From NCBI GenBank assembly GCA_030674155.1, contig CM060320.1, forward strand, positions 17,043,752 through 17,107,751: a stretch of 64,000 nt of DNA, read 5' to 3'. Position 1 is the stretch's first letter. Every line of letters begins with the position of its first letter. The notes beneath the pieces were generated by a model. The model worked only from the letters and a program-made list of their open reading frames with translations, was not told where the DNA came from and did not search any database. The position numbers were made by a program, and so were the translations under genes. The DNA is from Stramonita haemastoma. Its lineage: Eukaryota > Mollusca > Gastropoda > Neogastropoda > Muricidae. Shown one piece after another: positions 47,750-60,174 of the stretch.

Positions 47750-47858
47750 AAATGGAAAACAGTATGGAAAATACAATCGTTCATGGAAAATACAATCGTT
47801 CATGGAAAATACAATCGTTCATGGAAAATACAATCGTTCATGGAAAATACAATCGGTT
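47750..47858. repeat. 19-bp minisatellite
   Basis: Four to five copies of catggaaaatacaatcgtt. Confidence 0.95.
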
Positions 47859-48630
47859 CAATGTTCACCAGAGCATATTTAGCTTGTTACAGGAACAACA
47901 CCCCACACCAAAAGGGACAACCAGCTGTTCGCCAGCAGCCACCGTTTGATATTCGCTCTTTCCTTTCAGTCAGGAGGACATAACGTGTCTTGTGGATGGC
48001 CTTGTCAGCCCATAGTATATACACTTGCAAGTAGAGGAACTAATCTGTGCTGTTATCTATTTTTGCTTGTAATATTTGCAATAAAATACACGGACAGAGC
48101 TTCTGGCTCATATCACATAATATGGATACTAAGTCAACTATCAAAAACAGAACAAAGTACATTTAAAAAAATTATTTCCTATATCATTCTGGTCTGTCAA
48201 AAGTCGGTATCATTGTCTACAAAATTAAGTTATCATGCGAACTCACTGAACTGTTTCATTGTACTATTTTTTTTTTCTTTTAAAGATTGCTACGAATCCT
48301 GTCAGCTTAGATAACGTCATTTCTGTATGGAAGCTAACAGATGAAGTTATTTGGACACCTGTTGATGGTTAGCAAAAGGAAAGCAGCCTGGTGGCTTTTT
48401 GCATGCATCTTCTTTCTGTATACCAAGCTGGCACTTAATGATAGCTTCAAAGACAATCATGATTTATATTTTTGTTACTTGTTTTTCCAATCTGATCAGG
48501 TCTTCAAAGAAGAAAGACTGATAGTGCCTGTTAGTCGAGGCCTTGATGTCCTTCTCTACTGTGTGAGGTCACTTTTCTCTTTGTGCTGCGTTTCTTGTTG
48601 ACTGATCCTTCTCCTGACTTTTGCGGAATG
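47859..48630. other. Intron, no recognised feature
   Basis: AT-rich low-copy sequence. Confidence 0.4.
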
Positions 48631-48631
48631 G

Positions 48632-48714
<83 letters not shown>

Positions 48715-48755
48715 GTGTGTGTGTGTGTGTGTGGTGGTGGTGCGTGCGTGTGTGT

Positions 48756-48806
<51 letters not shown>

Positions 48807-48925
48807 GTGTGTGGTGTGTGTGTTGTGTGTGTGTGTGGTCTGTGTGTGTGTGTATGTGTGGTGTGTGTGTGTGTGTGCGCTGGCGCGCGTGTGTGTGTGT
48901 TGTGTGTGGGTGGTGTGTGTGTTGC
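48632..48925. repeat. (GT)n microsatellite
   Basis: About 290 bases of GT with interruptions. Confidence 0.97.
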
Positions 48926-49380
48926 CCCTGGCCTGCAGTGATGTGTTATACTGTTATGCTTCCCTTCCTTTATCCATACCTTGGGCAATGAACATTGTTT
49001 TCTTTGGGCTGGCTGCATGTTTGGTTTCAGGCCTTTTTGTTTAAACTCTCCTTTTTGTTTTTTTCTTTGAGGACACATTTGTAATGGAGGGGAATAGTAA
49101 ATCGTTTGGACGAAAAAAGATGTTTCAGTTAGTTGATCATCAAGGGACACATGTGACGTAAGGAAACAACCCCATCACATTTGGGTTTCAAAGGGGTTGA
49201 GTTTCTAACACTCAAAGAAACAACGTTATTGATGTACTAAACAAACACTTCCTCCCAGTTTTTTTTCCTCAGGGTCTGTTCATTTTCTTTTCATGTCGGA
49301 AATTTAAATTTGGACATGTCTTTTTCTGATATGATCATAGAATCCATGATTGGACTGTCACTTTGCACGTGCACGGTTGT
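48926..49380. other. Intron, no recognised feature
   Basis: Low-copy sequence. Confidence 0.4.
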
Positions 49381-49407
49381 GTGTTTGCGTGCGTGTGTGT
49401 GTGGTGT

Positions 49408-49449
<42 letters not shown>

Positions 49450-49545
49450 GTTGTGTGTTGTGTTGTGTGTGTTGTTGTTGTTTTTTTGAGAGAGTGAGAG
49501 AGAGAGAGGGAGAGAGTGAGGGAGGGAGGAGATAGAGAGAGATTT
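49381..49545. repeat. (GT)n and (GA)n microsatellites
   Basis: GT to 49475, then GA-rich. Confidence 0.93.
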
Positions 49546-49635
49546 GTAGAGATTGTTTTAATTAAATATCTGCATACTCATGTTCTATTCCAAGTCTGCG
49601 CATTGTATCATATCTCATGTTTATTCAAGCTTGTC

Positions 49636-50055
49636 TATTGTATTGTATTGTATTGTATTGTATACCACTTTAAGTCCAGCAGATTTCACTGCTTGAAATT
49701 CAGGCTGCTGTCCCAGGGGGAGAGTGCGTTGTCACAAGAGCAGCCCACCCATTATTTTTTTCTTATCCTGTCTGCAACTGCATTTCTTTACCTGTCAGGG
49801 TAGCTTTTTTCAACACAATTTTGCCAGAGACAACTCCTTTGTTGCCGTGGGTTCTTTTACGTTCGCTGAATATGTGTAACACACGGGACCTCCTCGGTTT
49901 ATCGTTTCATCTAAAGGTAGCACCTAGACCACCGCTCACGGTCTAGTGGATGGGGGAAGTTTTGGGGCCTAAACGGGTATCGAACCACCACACACTTCGA
50001 ACCAACTTTTGGCTTCTAGGCAGGTGCGTTACCTCTAGACCACCGATCCACACCA
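49636..50055 (-). mobile_element. SINE family 2, full length with (ATACA)n tail
   Basis: Minus-strand copy whose 3' end, at the low coordinate, is a pentamer tail (tgtat units, 49636-49665). It continues through cagatttcactgc, gttgccgtgggttctttta and cggtttatcgtttcatc to a B-box-like block (about 49976-49988). The A-box region is at 50029-50045 (cctctagaccaccga on +). Confidence 0.8.
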
Positions 50056-50955
50056 CTTCCCTCTACCCCCACCACCCCCCCCCCTTCTCCTTTTTTTTTT
50101 TTCCTAGCTACACCCTTTACTGACCCTCTTACATCTTAGCGGAAAGTTAAAGACGTTGGGAAGTGCCCTGGAACACAGCTACGTAGCGATTTGAAAGTGG
50201 TGAGCATCAGAGGGGCGGTGATTGCACGACAGATGCGTACCTTAAGATCAAAACCACCTGCATTTTTTTGCTACTGCCGCTTCCGCTTGTTTGTCTGCGC
50301 AGTCATTGCCTCTCTTGCTTACTGCTGAGGCTGCAGCTTTGCAGGAGCTGTTGCATGCGCGGAAATTCTGTGGATTGTTGTCATAGGGAATTGAAGGGCG
50401 TTCTGTGATTACCATTGCCGTTACGATTCCTTTTGTACAATATCCATTTTAGGTGAACTTTCAGATTAAGGGTTTTGTAGAATGCCACCACGTTTTTTGT
50501 CATATTTTATTTCTTTTATTACAAGCCTGAGGACGAAACAAAACAAAACAACAAAAAGCAGTCAGGGAATTTCCATGTTTAACTTCCCTAAGGTTAACCC
50601 TGAAATTTTGGCCATACTATACCATAATGCAAAAAAGGCCTTGACCTTTCATAGTCAAATACAGCCAAGGCTGCTTACGAAAGCTTACATGTGATTTGCT
50701 GAAGGTCAGCAAAAGAATAGGGGAAAGCACTTGCACTGAAAACAACATCCCAAGTCTCTCTTGGATGCAGTCGCTTTCATTTCTCCTCAGTGGACAAGAG
50801 GAACAGAACATTGTGCCCCAAATGCCAACCACACATTTTCAGAAGCTGGCCTTCACCACATACTCACTTTTTTGGCAATGATGTGAAGACCACTTCATCT
50901 ACCATTGAATCAACATCAGAATTGTGAAAAAAAAATTCACTCAGTACCAAAAAGG
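50056..50955. other. Intron, no recognised feature
   Basis: Low-copy sequence with short homopolymers. Confidence 0.4.
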
Positions 50956-50957
50956 CA

Positions 50958-51025
50958 GAAATTCTCTCCCCCCCCCCCCCCCCCTAAAAATTTAAAAAAG
51001 AGAGAGAGAGGGGGGGGGGGGGGCA
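50958..51025. repeat. Poly-C, short (GA)n and poly-G
   Basis: Homopolymer runs. Confidence 0.95.
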
Positions 51026-51535
51026 CAGTTGGCTCAGAGGCAGCAGACGCATGATAATCAGGGCCAGAACAAGAGCAGGAGCACACGGAAACAGCTATAC
51101 ATTTGGATTTGAACCCCAAAGTACATATTCAAACTACTTATCCTGATCATCTCAAAATCTACACCGATGGGTCCGTTCTAAATACTGATGATTTGATCTA
51201 TTCACATGACAGATTTGTGTGTTGTATGTGTGTGTGTGCGGGTGGTGATTGTGTTTGTATGTGTGTGTATGTATAAAAAAAAATCTTCAAAAAGATTTCG
51301 TCTCAGATGCCTTCGCCACCTGGTGTTGCGCTTAATGAGACTAACATAGTGTAGTTCCCCTTGCTTGCCTTTGGCCGGTATAGAACATAAAATGTGAAAT
51401 ATCCACAGAGCACTTGCTGCTTACACCCACCCCCTCTCCTCTCCTCTCCTCTTCTCTCCCTCTCCCTCGGCATGCATGCATGTGCTTTGCCACCAGGCTG
51501 TATTTCGTTCCAGGGCACTGGGCTCTCCAGACCCA
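51026..51535. other. Intron, no recognised feature
   Basis: Contains a CT-rich stretch at 51430-51470. Confidence 0.4.
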
Positions 51536-52620
51536 GTTTTGTGATCAGTATGAAGAATGCTTTGAACCACTATGAAGAATGCTTTGAACCACTATGAGAT
51601 GCTTGAACACTATGAGAATGCTTTGAACCACTATGAGAATGCTTTGAACCACTAGAGGATGCTTGAACACTATGAAGAATGCTTTGAACCACTATGAGAT
51701 GCTTTGAACCACTATGAAGAATGCTTTGAACCACTATGAGGAATGCTTTGAACCACTAAATGACCAATGAAATGCTTTGAACCACTATGAGATTGCTTTG
51801 AACCACCATAAGAATGCTTTGAACACTAGGATGCTTTGAACCACTATGAGGAATGCTTTGAACCACTATGAGGAATGCTTTGAACCACTATGAGGAATGC
51901 TTTGAACCACTATGAGGAACGCTTGAACCACTATGAAGGATGCTTGAACCACTATGAGGAATGCTTTGAACCACTATGAGGAATGCTTTGAACCACCATG
52001 AGGATGCTTTGAACCACATGAAGGAATGCTTTGAACCACTAAGAGGAATGCTTTGAACCACTATGAGGAATGCTTTGAACCCCATGAGAATGCTTTGAAC
52101 CACTATGAGGAATGCTTTGAACCACTATAGGAATGCTTTGAACTACTATAGGAATGCTTTGAACCACTTAGGAATGCTTTGAACCACTATGAGGAATGCT
52201 TTGAACCACTTTGAGGAATGCTTTGAACCACTTGTAAGGAATGCTTTGAACCTCTATGAGGAATGCTTTGAACCACTATGAGGAATGCTTTGAACCACTA
52301 TGAGGAATGCTTTGAATCACTATAAGGAATGCTTTGAACCACTAGGAAGAATGCTTTGAACCACTATGAGGAATGCTTTGAACCACTATGAGGAATGCTT
52401 TGAACCACTATGAGGAATGCTTTGAACCACTATGAGGAATGCTTTAAACCACTAGAGGAATGCTTTGAACCATATGAGAATGCTTTGAACCACTATGAAG
52501 ATTGCTTTGAACCACTATGGAGATTGCTTTGAACCACTATGAGGAATGCTTTGAACCACTATGAGGAATGCTTTGAACCACTAGAAGAATACTTTGAACC
52601 TCTATGAAGAATGCTTTAAT
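51536..52620. repeat. 22-bp minisatellite, about 1.1 kb
   Basis: Close to 48 head-to-tail units of the form gaatgctttgaaccactatg with an ag/agg join. Many units have one- or two-base deletions. The array has no unique spacers, so it is a satellite-type array and not a CRISPR. Confidence 0.97.
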
Positions 52621-52739
52621 TAAAGAGAAGATTTTAAACCACGATGCAGAATGCTTTAAACAACTTTACAGATTGCACTCAGAGACAGAGAAGTATTTAC
52701 AAAATTGGACAGCAACAGCATTTAGCATCCAATTTTGTT

Positions 52740-52935
52740 GTTTGGATTTTTTTATTTTATTCTTTTATATCGAGGATAATAGAATAAGCACTCATGTGCA
52801 TCTTTTTTTTTTTTTACATCCAGTCCCTGTGTGTATGCAGCTTTGTAAATTTTGTCATCTGTTCCCACGGGCACATAATGGCCTACTCTTTTAAAAAGCG
52901 GAACAGGATTTAACACATGCGCAAGATGCTCTGTT
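52740..52935 (-). mobile_element. SINE family 1, head truncated
   Basis: Tail tttatatcgaggataatag, T-run and body to about acatgcgcaagatgctctg. Confidence 0.8.
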
Positions 52936-54245
52936 GTCAGAAAGAAAGGCCATGAATGGTGAACACTGGTTCAACAACAAAAAAAGGCTCTTTCTTGAGA
53001 AAATCCTTATCCTCTGTCGCAAGTTGTTTGGAAATGTACACTTTATTTATTTTCCCTTCTCAGCCTCTTCATTTATCATTGTCGCTTTTTCTTCTTCCTC
53101 TTTGTTTTTCCTTCGTCTTCTAAATCTGTGTACCCCCCCACGTTCCCTACACACATCTCCTACTTACGTTTTGTAATGTGTTCTTCCTTTATTCCTTTTC
53201 TCTCTTTTTTTTGTTAGCTGTTGTTTTTTTCTCTGCCTTCTTTCTCCTTCTGTCAATAGGAACATTTAGCGGTCAGAAGAAACTGCATATTGTTATGGTC
53301 TTGCACGTGCTCAAAATAGATGATAATTATATCTGTCTTAATAAGAAATGCAACTGGAGAAATACATAAACGAAATGCGTATCTGAAAAAATAACCAACG
53401 GAATGATGTCAAAAGAATGGAAGCAAGGAATGATAGGGTATTGGGTTAGTGCGCCAAATTTAGTGAAATACATTTTATATTCCAGTTACGCATACATTAC
53501 ACACACCATCTGATAAAATGGGAAGAGGTAAGAGAAAGAAGAGGTGTTGCCAGCTTATAGCAGATGTTGGCTAATTTTAAGTAAAAACTTGAAGTAAGTG
53601 CACTGAATGTTATATCTGATTGTTGTGATTTTTTTTTTCAAATTTCAAATATACGTATATTTTTGTAAATAATGTTGCATTAGAATTAATAATGTTGTTA
53701 ATTACATTTAAAGTTTTACCTGTTATCCCTATTTCGTTGAACTTTATTTAAAAAAAACAACAACAACAAAAAACTGACCCTCGTGCCACACATTATCAAA
53801 CGCTTTCTGAAATTTACAAAGCAGCAATTAAGTATTTTAGTTTTTACTCTAAGTACATGATCTATTAAGTTGTTAAGTAGGAAGATATGGTCCATTGTTC
53901 TGCATGCTTTTTTTTTTTTAATCCAGCTTGTTCTCTGCAATCTTATTGTTATTTTCCAAATATTCAGAAATTCTTGATTCAGTGTTACCAAAAATTTTTC
54001 CTTTGTGTCTGTTGTCTGTGTCTCTCTGTCTGTGTGTCTGTGTGATTCAGACCACGGATTTTAATCCATAAGATTTTCTCCCATGTTTTAGAAACTATCT
54101 AGGCGTTTAAAAGTTGGCCAGTAGATTTGGATCTCGATGAGAGGAAACGTTATCGGTCATAACACCTTTTTTTCCAAACTGCGCTTTGCAGGCAACTGTT
54201 TAGACAGAAGAGTAGGACAGGAAAGAGGAAGCGGATGAAGGAACG
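52936..54245. other. Intron, no recognised feature
   Basis: AT-rich low-copy sequence. Confidence 0.4.
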
Positions 54246-54248
54246 GGT

Positions 54249-54397
54249 CTGATAACCTCTTCGTCCCTGTCTGGGAAATAGGACAGACAGTGTGGCGAAA
54301 AGCAGGTCTTTCTGTCTCTTCCTGTCTGATAACCTCTTCGTCCCTGTCTGGGAAAGGACAGACAGTGTGGCGAAAAGGAGGTCTGTCTCTTCCTGCT
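54249..54397. repeat. 70-77-bp tandem duplication
   Basis: The block gataacctcttcgtccctgt ... ggacagacagtgtggcgaaa ... gtctcttcctg occurs twice, with related CTGTCTG-rich continuations to about 54500. Confidence 0.88.
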
Positions 54398-54654
54398 GCT
54401 AGTCTTCGGGCAGGTCTGTCTGCTCTTCTGCTGTCTGCCAGACTTCAGGCAAGGTCTGTTGGCTGTCTCTTCCTGCTGCCTGCCAGCTTCAGGCGGTCTG
54501 TCTACTCTGCTCAACCAACGGCGGCTGGTAAAGTTTTTGCATTGGAGGGATGTATCCTCGCTTAATGTTTGCTTTTGTAATGCCCACGCTGACAATATTC
54601 GAAGCCCTCTCGCTTGCAGCACACACGTTCGCATATGTGCTACGCGCGTTTACA

Positions 54655-54804
54655 CACACCACGCACGCACGCACGCACACACGCACACACACATAAATAA
54701 ATAAAATTGAACAAAATATTGAATTAAAAACAAATAAAAATAAATAGTAAAATAAAAAATAAATAAATAACACACAGAGAGAGAGTGATGATGAGTGAGT
54801 GAGT

Positions 54805-54872
<68 letters not shown>
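54655..54872. repeat. (CGCA)n, A/T-rich and (GA)n repeats
   Basis: Simple repeats with an aaataaat-rich middle. Confidence 0.93.
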
Positions 54873-54879
<7 letters not shown>

Positions 54880-55383
54880 TACTTGTTTTCAAATCCCAAT
54901 GTATATCAGGTTGCACTGCAGAAGAGTGTGCAAATAATGTTTCAGAGACGCGCTGTCTTCAGTCCATTTAAAGGATAAATACCCCCCCTAGCGTTTTACT
55001 CGCCTTCTGTTCCCCTCTCCTACTACTTTGAAGAGATGGAGGGAGAAGAAGTGGCAGCTGTGGAGAAATCGGTTATTTATGACATAGCGCTGGCTCCTTA
55101 GTTCAGATTTCTTACCGCCGCTATCATCATTAACGTCAAGTCCTGTAAGCTGGCTCCCTACCCTCATCAACCTCATCTCTCTCTGCCCTTCCTCCACCCC
55201 TAGACTTTTTCCCCGTGGAAAGTCTTCTGCTTTATCCTTTGCGCTTTTCCATTGCTTTGCTGACGTATCGTACAGGCATATCATACAGACATATCATACA
55301 GATAATTATATATCATATCATATATGGACATTGGGGTGAAAACGAATATAAGTGAAATAGTGTATTTGAATTTATAATCACAT
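54873..55383. other. Intron, no recognised feature
   Basis: Low-copy sequence with a short atcatacag direct repeat near 55278-55305. Confidence 0.4.
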
Positions 55384-55451
55384 TCTCTCTCTCTGTCTGC
55401 TGTCTGTCTGTCTGTCTGTCTGTCTTCTGTCTGTCTGTCTTCTGTCTGTCT

Positions 55452-55534
<83 letters not shown>

Positions 55535-55670
55535 TGAAACTACAGATCTTTGTATCAGATCCACAGATATTGTCCCTGTTGCAAACGCAAAACTAAACAA
55601 CAAAACCAACAAACATAAAAAACGATAACACCCCTCAAAAGACCCCCCCCCCCCCCCAACCCCCCCCCCG
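55384..55670. repeat. (CTGT)n, (CT)n and poly-C runs
   Basis: CTGT/CT at 55384-55531; C-runs at 55643-55670. Confidence 0.95.
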
Positions 55671-56423
55671 ACTACAAAAAACGGGTGAGAAAATGCGACC
55701 GGTTATACATTTCAATATACGGCTAGGCCTAGTTAAGTCAAAGCTGAAACATAAAAGCTGAAACTCGTAAAAACCTGGGTTTTTTGTTTTGTTTTTTTGT
55801 GTTGTTTACGTGTTTACGGTGTGTTTTTGTTGTTTTTTAAGACACGAATAGAGGTTTTGTTTACGGTATGTTTTTCTTGTTTTTTAAGACACCAATAGAA
55901 GTTTTCCCACAACGTGGTGACCGTCCTGGGCTGACCCCTATGGTTGACCAGGGCGCCAATACAAGCAACGACAGCGAATTTGGTTTTATACCCCGTTTTA
56001 ATCTGTATATAGTTGTAAAGTTTTACGTTCCAACTGCATGAAGCTTGTTGATATTTTCTTATCCGTGGCATGAAACAGCTGTCTTTTGTATCAGTTACGT
56101 GAATCTGGGGTCATGTCTTGTGCACCAGTTGCATAAAGCTGGGTTGACATGTCTTTTGTACCCACAACAGGCATATTCTCGGCACATGGCTGAAAGGCAT
56201 TCATCTATCGTGATCCAGTGTCCATCATATGGTGACTTGGTTCAAGACGTACTGTCTCTATACTTAGCTTTGGTGTGATCGCAAGCTGTGTTATAAACCA
56301 AAGATGATGTGGCTTCTTGTGTATCGTAGTTCTATACTACCTTTGTATGTATGTATGTGTGTGTCAGGTTGTGCATAAAACGCATGCACAAAGTGAAGGA
56401 AACCATTGTGTGTGTTGTGACAG
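55671..56423. other. Intron up to exon 6 acceptor
   Basis: No gene. A short duplicated gttttttaagacac segment lies near 55830-55890. The acceptor region reads tgtgtgttgtgacag. Confidence 0.5.
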
Positions 56424-56595
56424 CAAACCCACCACCTTTGCCACGTTGCCATACGGAGCTGGGACCAGCAAACTGTTTTTCGGGTTGCCAGGCAACCCCG
56501 TGTCTGCCTTGGTCACGTGCAACCTCTACGTAGTTCCGGCCATCCGGAGCATGATGGGATGTCCCTCTCCCAAACTTCCTGCCATCCGAGCCCGG
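56424..56595 (+). CDS. GPHN: Gephyrin E domain, visible exon 6
   Basis: The first base completes a Gly codon. The exon reads KPTTFATLPYGAGTSKLFFG, then LPGNPVSALVTCNLYVVPAI and RSMMGCPSPKLPAIRAR, with a gtaaga donor at 56596. LPGNPVSA-x-VTC is the conserved gephyrin/MoeA loop in the molybdate and molybdopterin site. It is followed by the helix leading into the C-terminal subdomain. The frame is fully open and the exon leaves in phase 0. Confidence 0.92.
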
Positions 56596-56995
56596 GTAAG
56601 AACAGAGTTGAAAAATAGGTGTGGTGGTTTTCTTTAATATTTTTTTTAGTGTTCCTTCTAAACAGGGTTCTGGGGGGAGGGATAGCCTTGTGGGTAGAGC
56701 AGGGGCGAACATTTGTGAGAAGTGATTGTCCACTGAGAACATTGCCTCCACTTTTTCATTTGTTTCTATGATTACATCTGGTGTGCTGATTTAAGTCTGC
56801 AAATAATAGTGATATCATTCTGAAATGCTCTCCTGTTCTCAATTTAAGAAAAAAAAGGTAAGAGGAAAGAAAGATGGAAATAAAAGATGAAAGAAAAAAG
56901 GAAAGAAACTAGGAAATAAATAGGAAAAAGATAAATGCAGTTTTTTTTTTCGTCAGTCTCTTATCTCAATAGCGATGTAAGAGATCTTTGGGAAT
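56596..56995. other. Intron, no recognised feature
   Basis: Short intronic sequence before a minisatellite. Confidence 0.5.
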
Positions 56996-56999
56996 CAGG

Positions 57000-57560
57000 T
57001 GGTGACGGCAAAGTGAGTGCACTGAGGTAGGCTATATCTGAAAATTGTTTGTCTTCTGTGGTCTGTGGTAGGCTATATCTGATAACTGTCTGTCTTTTGT
57101 GGTAGGCTATATCTGATAATTGTGGTCTTGGTGGTAGGCTTATATATCTGATAATTGTCTGTGGTCTGTGGTAGGCTATGTCTGATAATTGTCTTCTGTG
57201 GTAGGCAAGATATCTGATAATTGCCTGTGGTCTGTGGTAGGCTATATCTGATAATTGTGGTAGGCTGTAAAATCTGATAATTGCTGTGGTCTGTGGTAGG
57301 CTATATCTGCTAATTGTCTGTGGTCTGTGGTAGGCTATATCTGCTAATTGTCTGTCTTCTATGGTCTATGGTAGGCTTATATCTGATAATTGTCTGTCTT
57401 CTATGGTCTTTTCACTAAATTTTAGAGAACTCTTTTCACTAAAGAGGTAGGCCATATATAATTGTCTGTCTTCTGAGGTAATTGCATAATATAAGTTGTC
57501 TGTCCTTCTGTGGTCTCTGGTAGGTTAATATTTAATATACATCTGATAATTATGTCTTCT
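57000..57560. repeat. Minisatellite (about 30-45 bp units) before the last exon
   Basis: Variable-length units built from ggtaggctatatctgataat, tgtctgtcttct and gtggtctgt words. The array runs to within about 15 bases of the exon 7 acceptor and probably supplies its pyrimidine tract. Confidence 0.9.
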
Positions 57561-57574
57561 GTGCTCTGTGGCAG

Positions 57575-57811
57575 CTGGACCGCGCGGTAAAGCTGGACCC
57601 CCGGCCTGAGTATCACCGCGCTGTGGTCACCTGGTCTCTGGAGGACGGGGAGGGGGTGGGGCAGGCCATGTCCACGGGCAACCAGATCAGCAGTCGTCTG
57701 CTCAGTCTGCGTCAGGCCAACGTCCTGCTCTGTCTGCCTCCCCGCTCCCAACAGCTGACGGAACTGCCGGAGGGCTCTCTTGTCGACGCCATTGTTATTG
57801 CCGCCTTGTAG
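57575..57811 (+). CDS. GPHN: Gephyrin E domain, last exon with stop
   Basis: Reads LDRAVKLDPRPEYHRAVVTW, then AMSTGNQISSRLLSLRQANV and LLCLPPRSQQLTELPEGSLV, ending DAIVIAAL and TAG (57809-57811). It matches the gephyrin C-terminal subdomain (V-K-L-DPRPEYHR, STGNQ-x-SSRL-x-S-x-R-x-AN-x-LL, LPP). The frame is open over 78 residues and the acceptor is gtggcag. The C-terminus is the normal family length. Confidence 0.93.
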   Translation: MDRAVKLDPRPEYHRAVVTWSLEDGEGVGQAMSTGNQISSRLLSLRQANVLLCLPPRSQQLTELPEGSLVDAIVIAAL

Positions 57812-58235
57812 CAGCAAAGTGTTGGTAAAGAACTCCCTTCGGAAACCTTTGTCAAAGTCTTTGGTGGTTGTGAAAGAAGTTTCATGTTTTTGGTGTTTGA
57901 AATTTAGTGAAAGAAAGTACACGTCAAGTTGTGAAAGAAGTTTCATGTTTTTGGTGTTTGAAAATTTAGTGAAAGAAAGTAGGCGTCAGTGCCGTTGAAA
58001 ATCCAAGTTGCATGCTCATTGATGGTATATGTCACGTTTTCATGAACTTTTCTGACACATTATAGGAGTCATTGTAGCGCTGCACTACACAGTTCAGGCA
58101 ATGTGTTGTGGACGTGTTGCACTGGCAGGGTCCATCCTAGTGCAGGTGGGAGTCAGACTGCATGCTACCCATGTTCAGGCCATCCATGCTACCAGGCAGA
58201 CCTGTAGTTGGTAGTTTTCCGACGGGTTGACTCTA
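57812..58235 (+). other. Probable gephyrin 3' UTR with a 61-bp tandem duplication
   Basis: After the stop, the block gtgaaagaagtttcatg plus tttttggtgtttga to gaaagaaagta occurs twice (about 57866-57927 and 57928-57989). No clear polyadenylation signal lies nearby; the first convincing aataaa is at 59049-59054. Confidence 0.5.
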
Positions 58236-58239
58236 CTGA

Positions 58240-58470
58240 GTCTAAAATTCAAATTCAGATTCCAAATTCCAATACTTTATTTTCTCAAAGACAGAGAAAT
58301 TCACGCGAGTTACGAGCCACACATAAAAACAGTAAACATGTAAACATAGTATCACGAAAAATACTACAACATAGTATTCAAAACATCAGCTCGCATCCAT
58401 CACAATATAAAAAGCACCCACAAATCAGCAATACCTCAGCCAGTCATAAACTCATACAAATAAATTTTCA
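58240..58470 (-). mobile_element. Possible retroelement 3' end
   Basis: On the minus strand an A/T-rich stretch ends with ctgagaa-less tail words gaaaataaagtattgg and ttgaattt repeats (58240-58285 on +), as LINE 3' ends do. No coding part identified. Confidence 0.35.
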
Positions 58471-58494
58471 AACATTCCTGCGCATTCTTAGTGT

Positions 58495-58610
58495 GTGTGT
58501 GTGCAAGATGTTACTCGCGCATTCGCACATGGAACCTCAATTTTTTTCTTCATAGAGAAGCTTTGGGGAGGATGTAGTCAGAACTAGTGTCAACGTGGGA
58601 CTCCTCAAAT
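58495..58610 (-). mobile_element. SINE family 1 remnant, strongly diverged
   Basis: Retains gtgtgcaagatgtt, gcattcgcac, agctttggggagga and tagtcagaac in the order of the family's central part. Confidence 0.55.
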
Positions 58611-59621
58611 GAGCACAGGAGTGGAGACAAGAACTGGCGTCCCCACATTACCATCAGGTCTGGCGTCTGACTACTTTTTTTTTCTAAAGTGTTTTGCCCT
58701 TCCAGATATGCTCTGAGGTTCACTAATGGTGAGATTTTTACGTATGCGACTTTATGAAATGACGTGACAGTGTTGAAGGTCGGTGAGCATAATTCGACCT
58801 TATACTGTTTTTCGTGTGGTATTTCATGTCTTTGCAACAGTGACACCTTGTCCGTTTTTTGTATCTATAATACGCCTTGAATTGTCATCTATTCAAACTG
58901 TCGCTCGCTACACTATAGGGGTGTGTTGGTCCTGAATGTGTTGCCTGAACTGAATTTGTTACCTATTGTAGCTTTCGCGCATATACTCTACAATTCTAGA
59001 AGATGCAAGCAAAGTGCATATGAAGCTCTGGACTAAAGTAATATTTTGAATAAATAAAAAACAAAACTGTACATTGTTTTTAAAATCCCAATGAGATAGA
59101 CATATGAAGAAAGGAAAAGGAAGCAGGTCCAATTTGTTGCCTGCAACAATTCCAATTTTGGCCATTTCAAACCTGGGACTGAACACTTCCTAATTATCGG
59201 CGGCAAGTGTTTGAATAGCTGACGAAAGAGATTGACATCGATGATGACGATAAATGGTTGCTGACTTTTTTACCTCAAAGTATTGCTTTTTCCATTTCTG
59301 TATTGAAACTGAATTCCAGTATAAGCAGACTTGTTTGGTGTGTATGACAGGATAAGCAGATATGAGTGTTGTTTGGAAGGAAAAATTTATCATAATCAGA
59401 AAATGTTTTCAGACGTGCCTTATGTTGGGTTTTCTGGAAGTGCATGGGCATAATCAGAATTACTGTGGGCAAGCATAATCAGGTATAGCACAGTACAGCA
59501 GGTAGTTAGTATACTATACCCCCTGTCTCTCCACTGACTTTGATTGCTGTCCAGTCTGACAAGCAGCAGTTTTAGGCCCGAATATTGATGAAGTGATTTT
59601 TGTTCCCTGTGAGTGCCACCA

Positions 59622-59622
<1 letters not shown>
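58611..59622. other. Intergenic, no recognised feature
   Basis: AT-rich low-copy sequence. Confidence 0.4.
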
Positions 59623-59623
<1 letters not shown>

Positions 59624-59690
<67 letters not shown>

Positions 59691-59752
59691 TACATATATA
59701 CATATATACATATACATATACATATCTCTGTGTGTGTGTGTGTGTGTGTGTG
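59624..59752. repeat. (TA)n, (CATATA)n and (GT)n microsatellites
   Basis: TA to 59683, CATATA variants to 59725, then GT. Confidence 0.97.
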
Positions 59753-59921
59753 GTTCTTGATACTCCAGTTTTCTCCACCACAAAATATTTCATTATACCA
59801 GTACATAATCTGAACATGTATAATCAACTATTATATTACATGATATATTGCTTAGAGAAAAGTTATGTACCCCTTGTCAAATGGCTTTTGTTAGGCAATG
59901 ACAGTGCACTGTTTTAGTGTT

Positions 59922-59924
<3 letters not shown>

Positions 59925-59978
<54 letters not shown>
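59925..59978. repeat. (CT)n microsatellite
   Basis: Perfect CT repeat. Confidence 0.98.
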
Positions 59979-59979
<1 letters not shown>

Positions 59980-60174
59980 AAGAAAGAAAAAGAATCATCT
60001 TCAATAAAACAATAGACAAGTCTTCAAAAGTTCTATATATCAAGTAATCTGAATACAGAAGAACGTAATAAAACTTTTCCTCATTACAATTCTGGATTAA
60101 CTGTTGGCTACATGGCAATGTATTTTTCTTTCCTTGTATCTTGAAACACTACAGTATTTAAGAAACCTTTCATC

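Noticed and set aside
51536..52620. Possible CRISPR-like array
   Set aside because: The 22-bp units are contiguous with no unique spacers, and the genome is eukaryotic.
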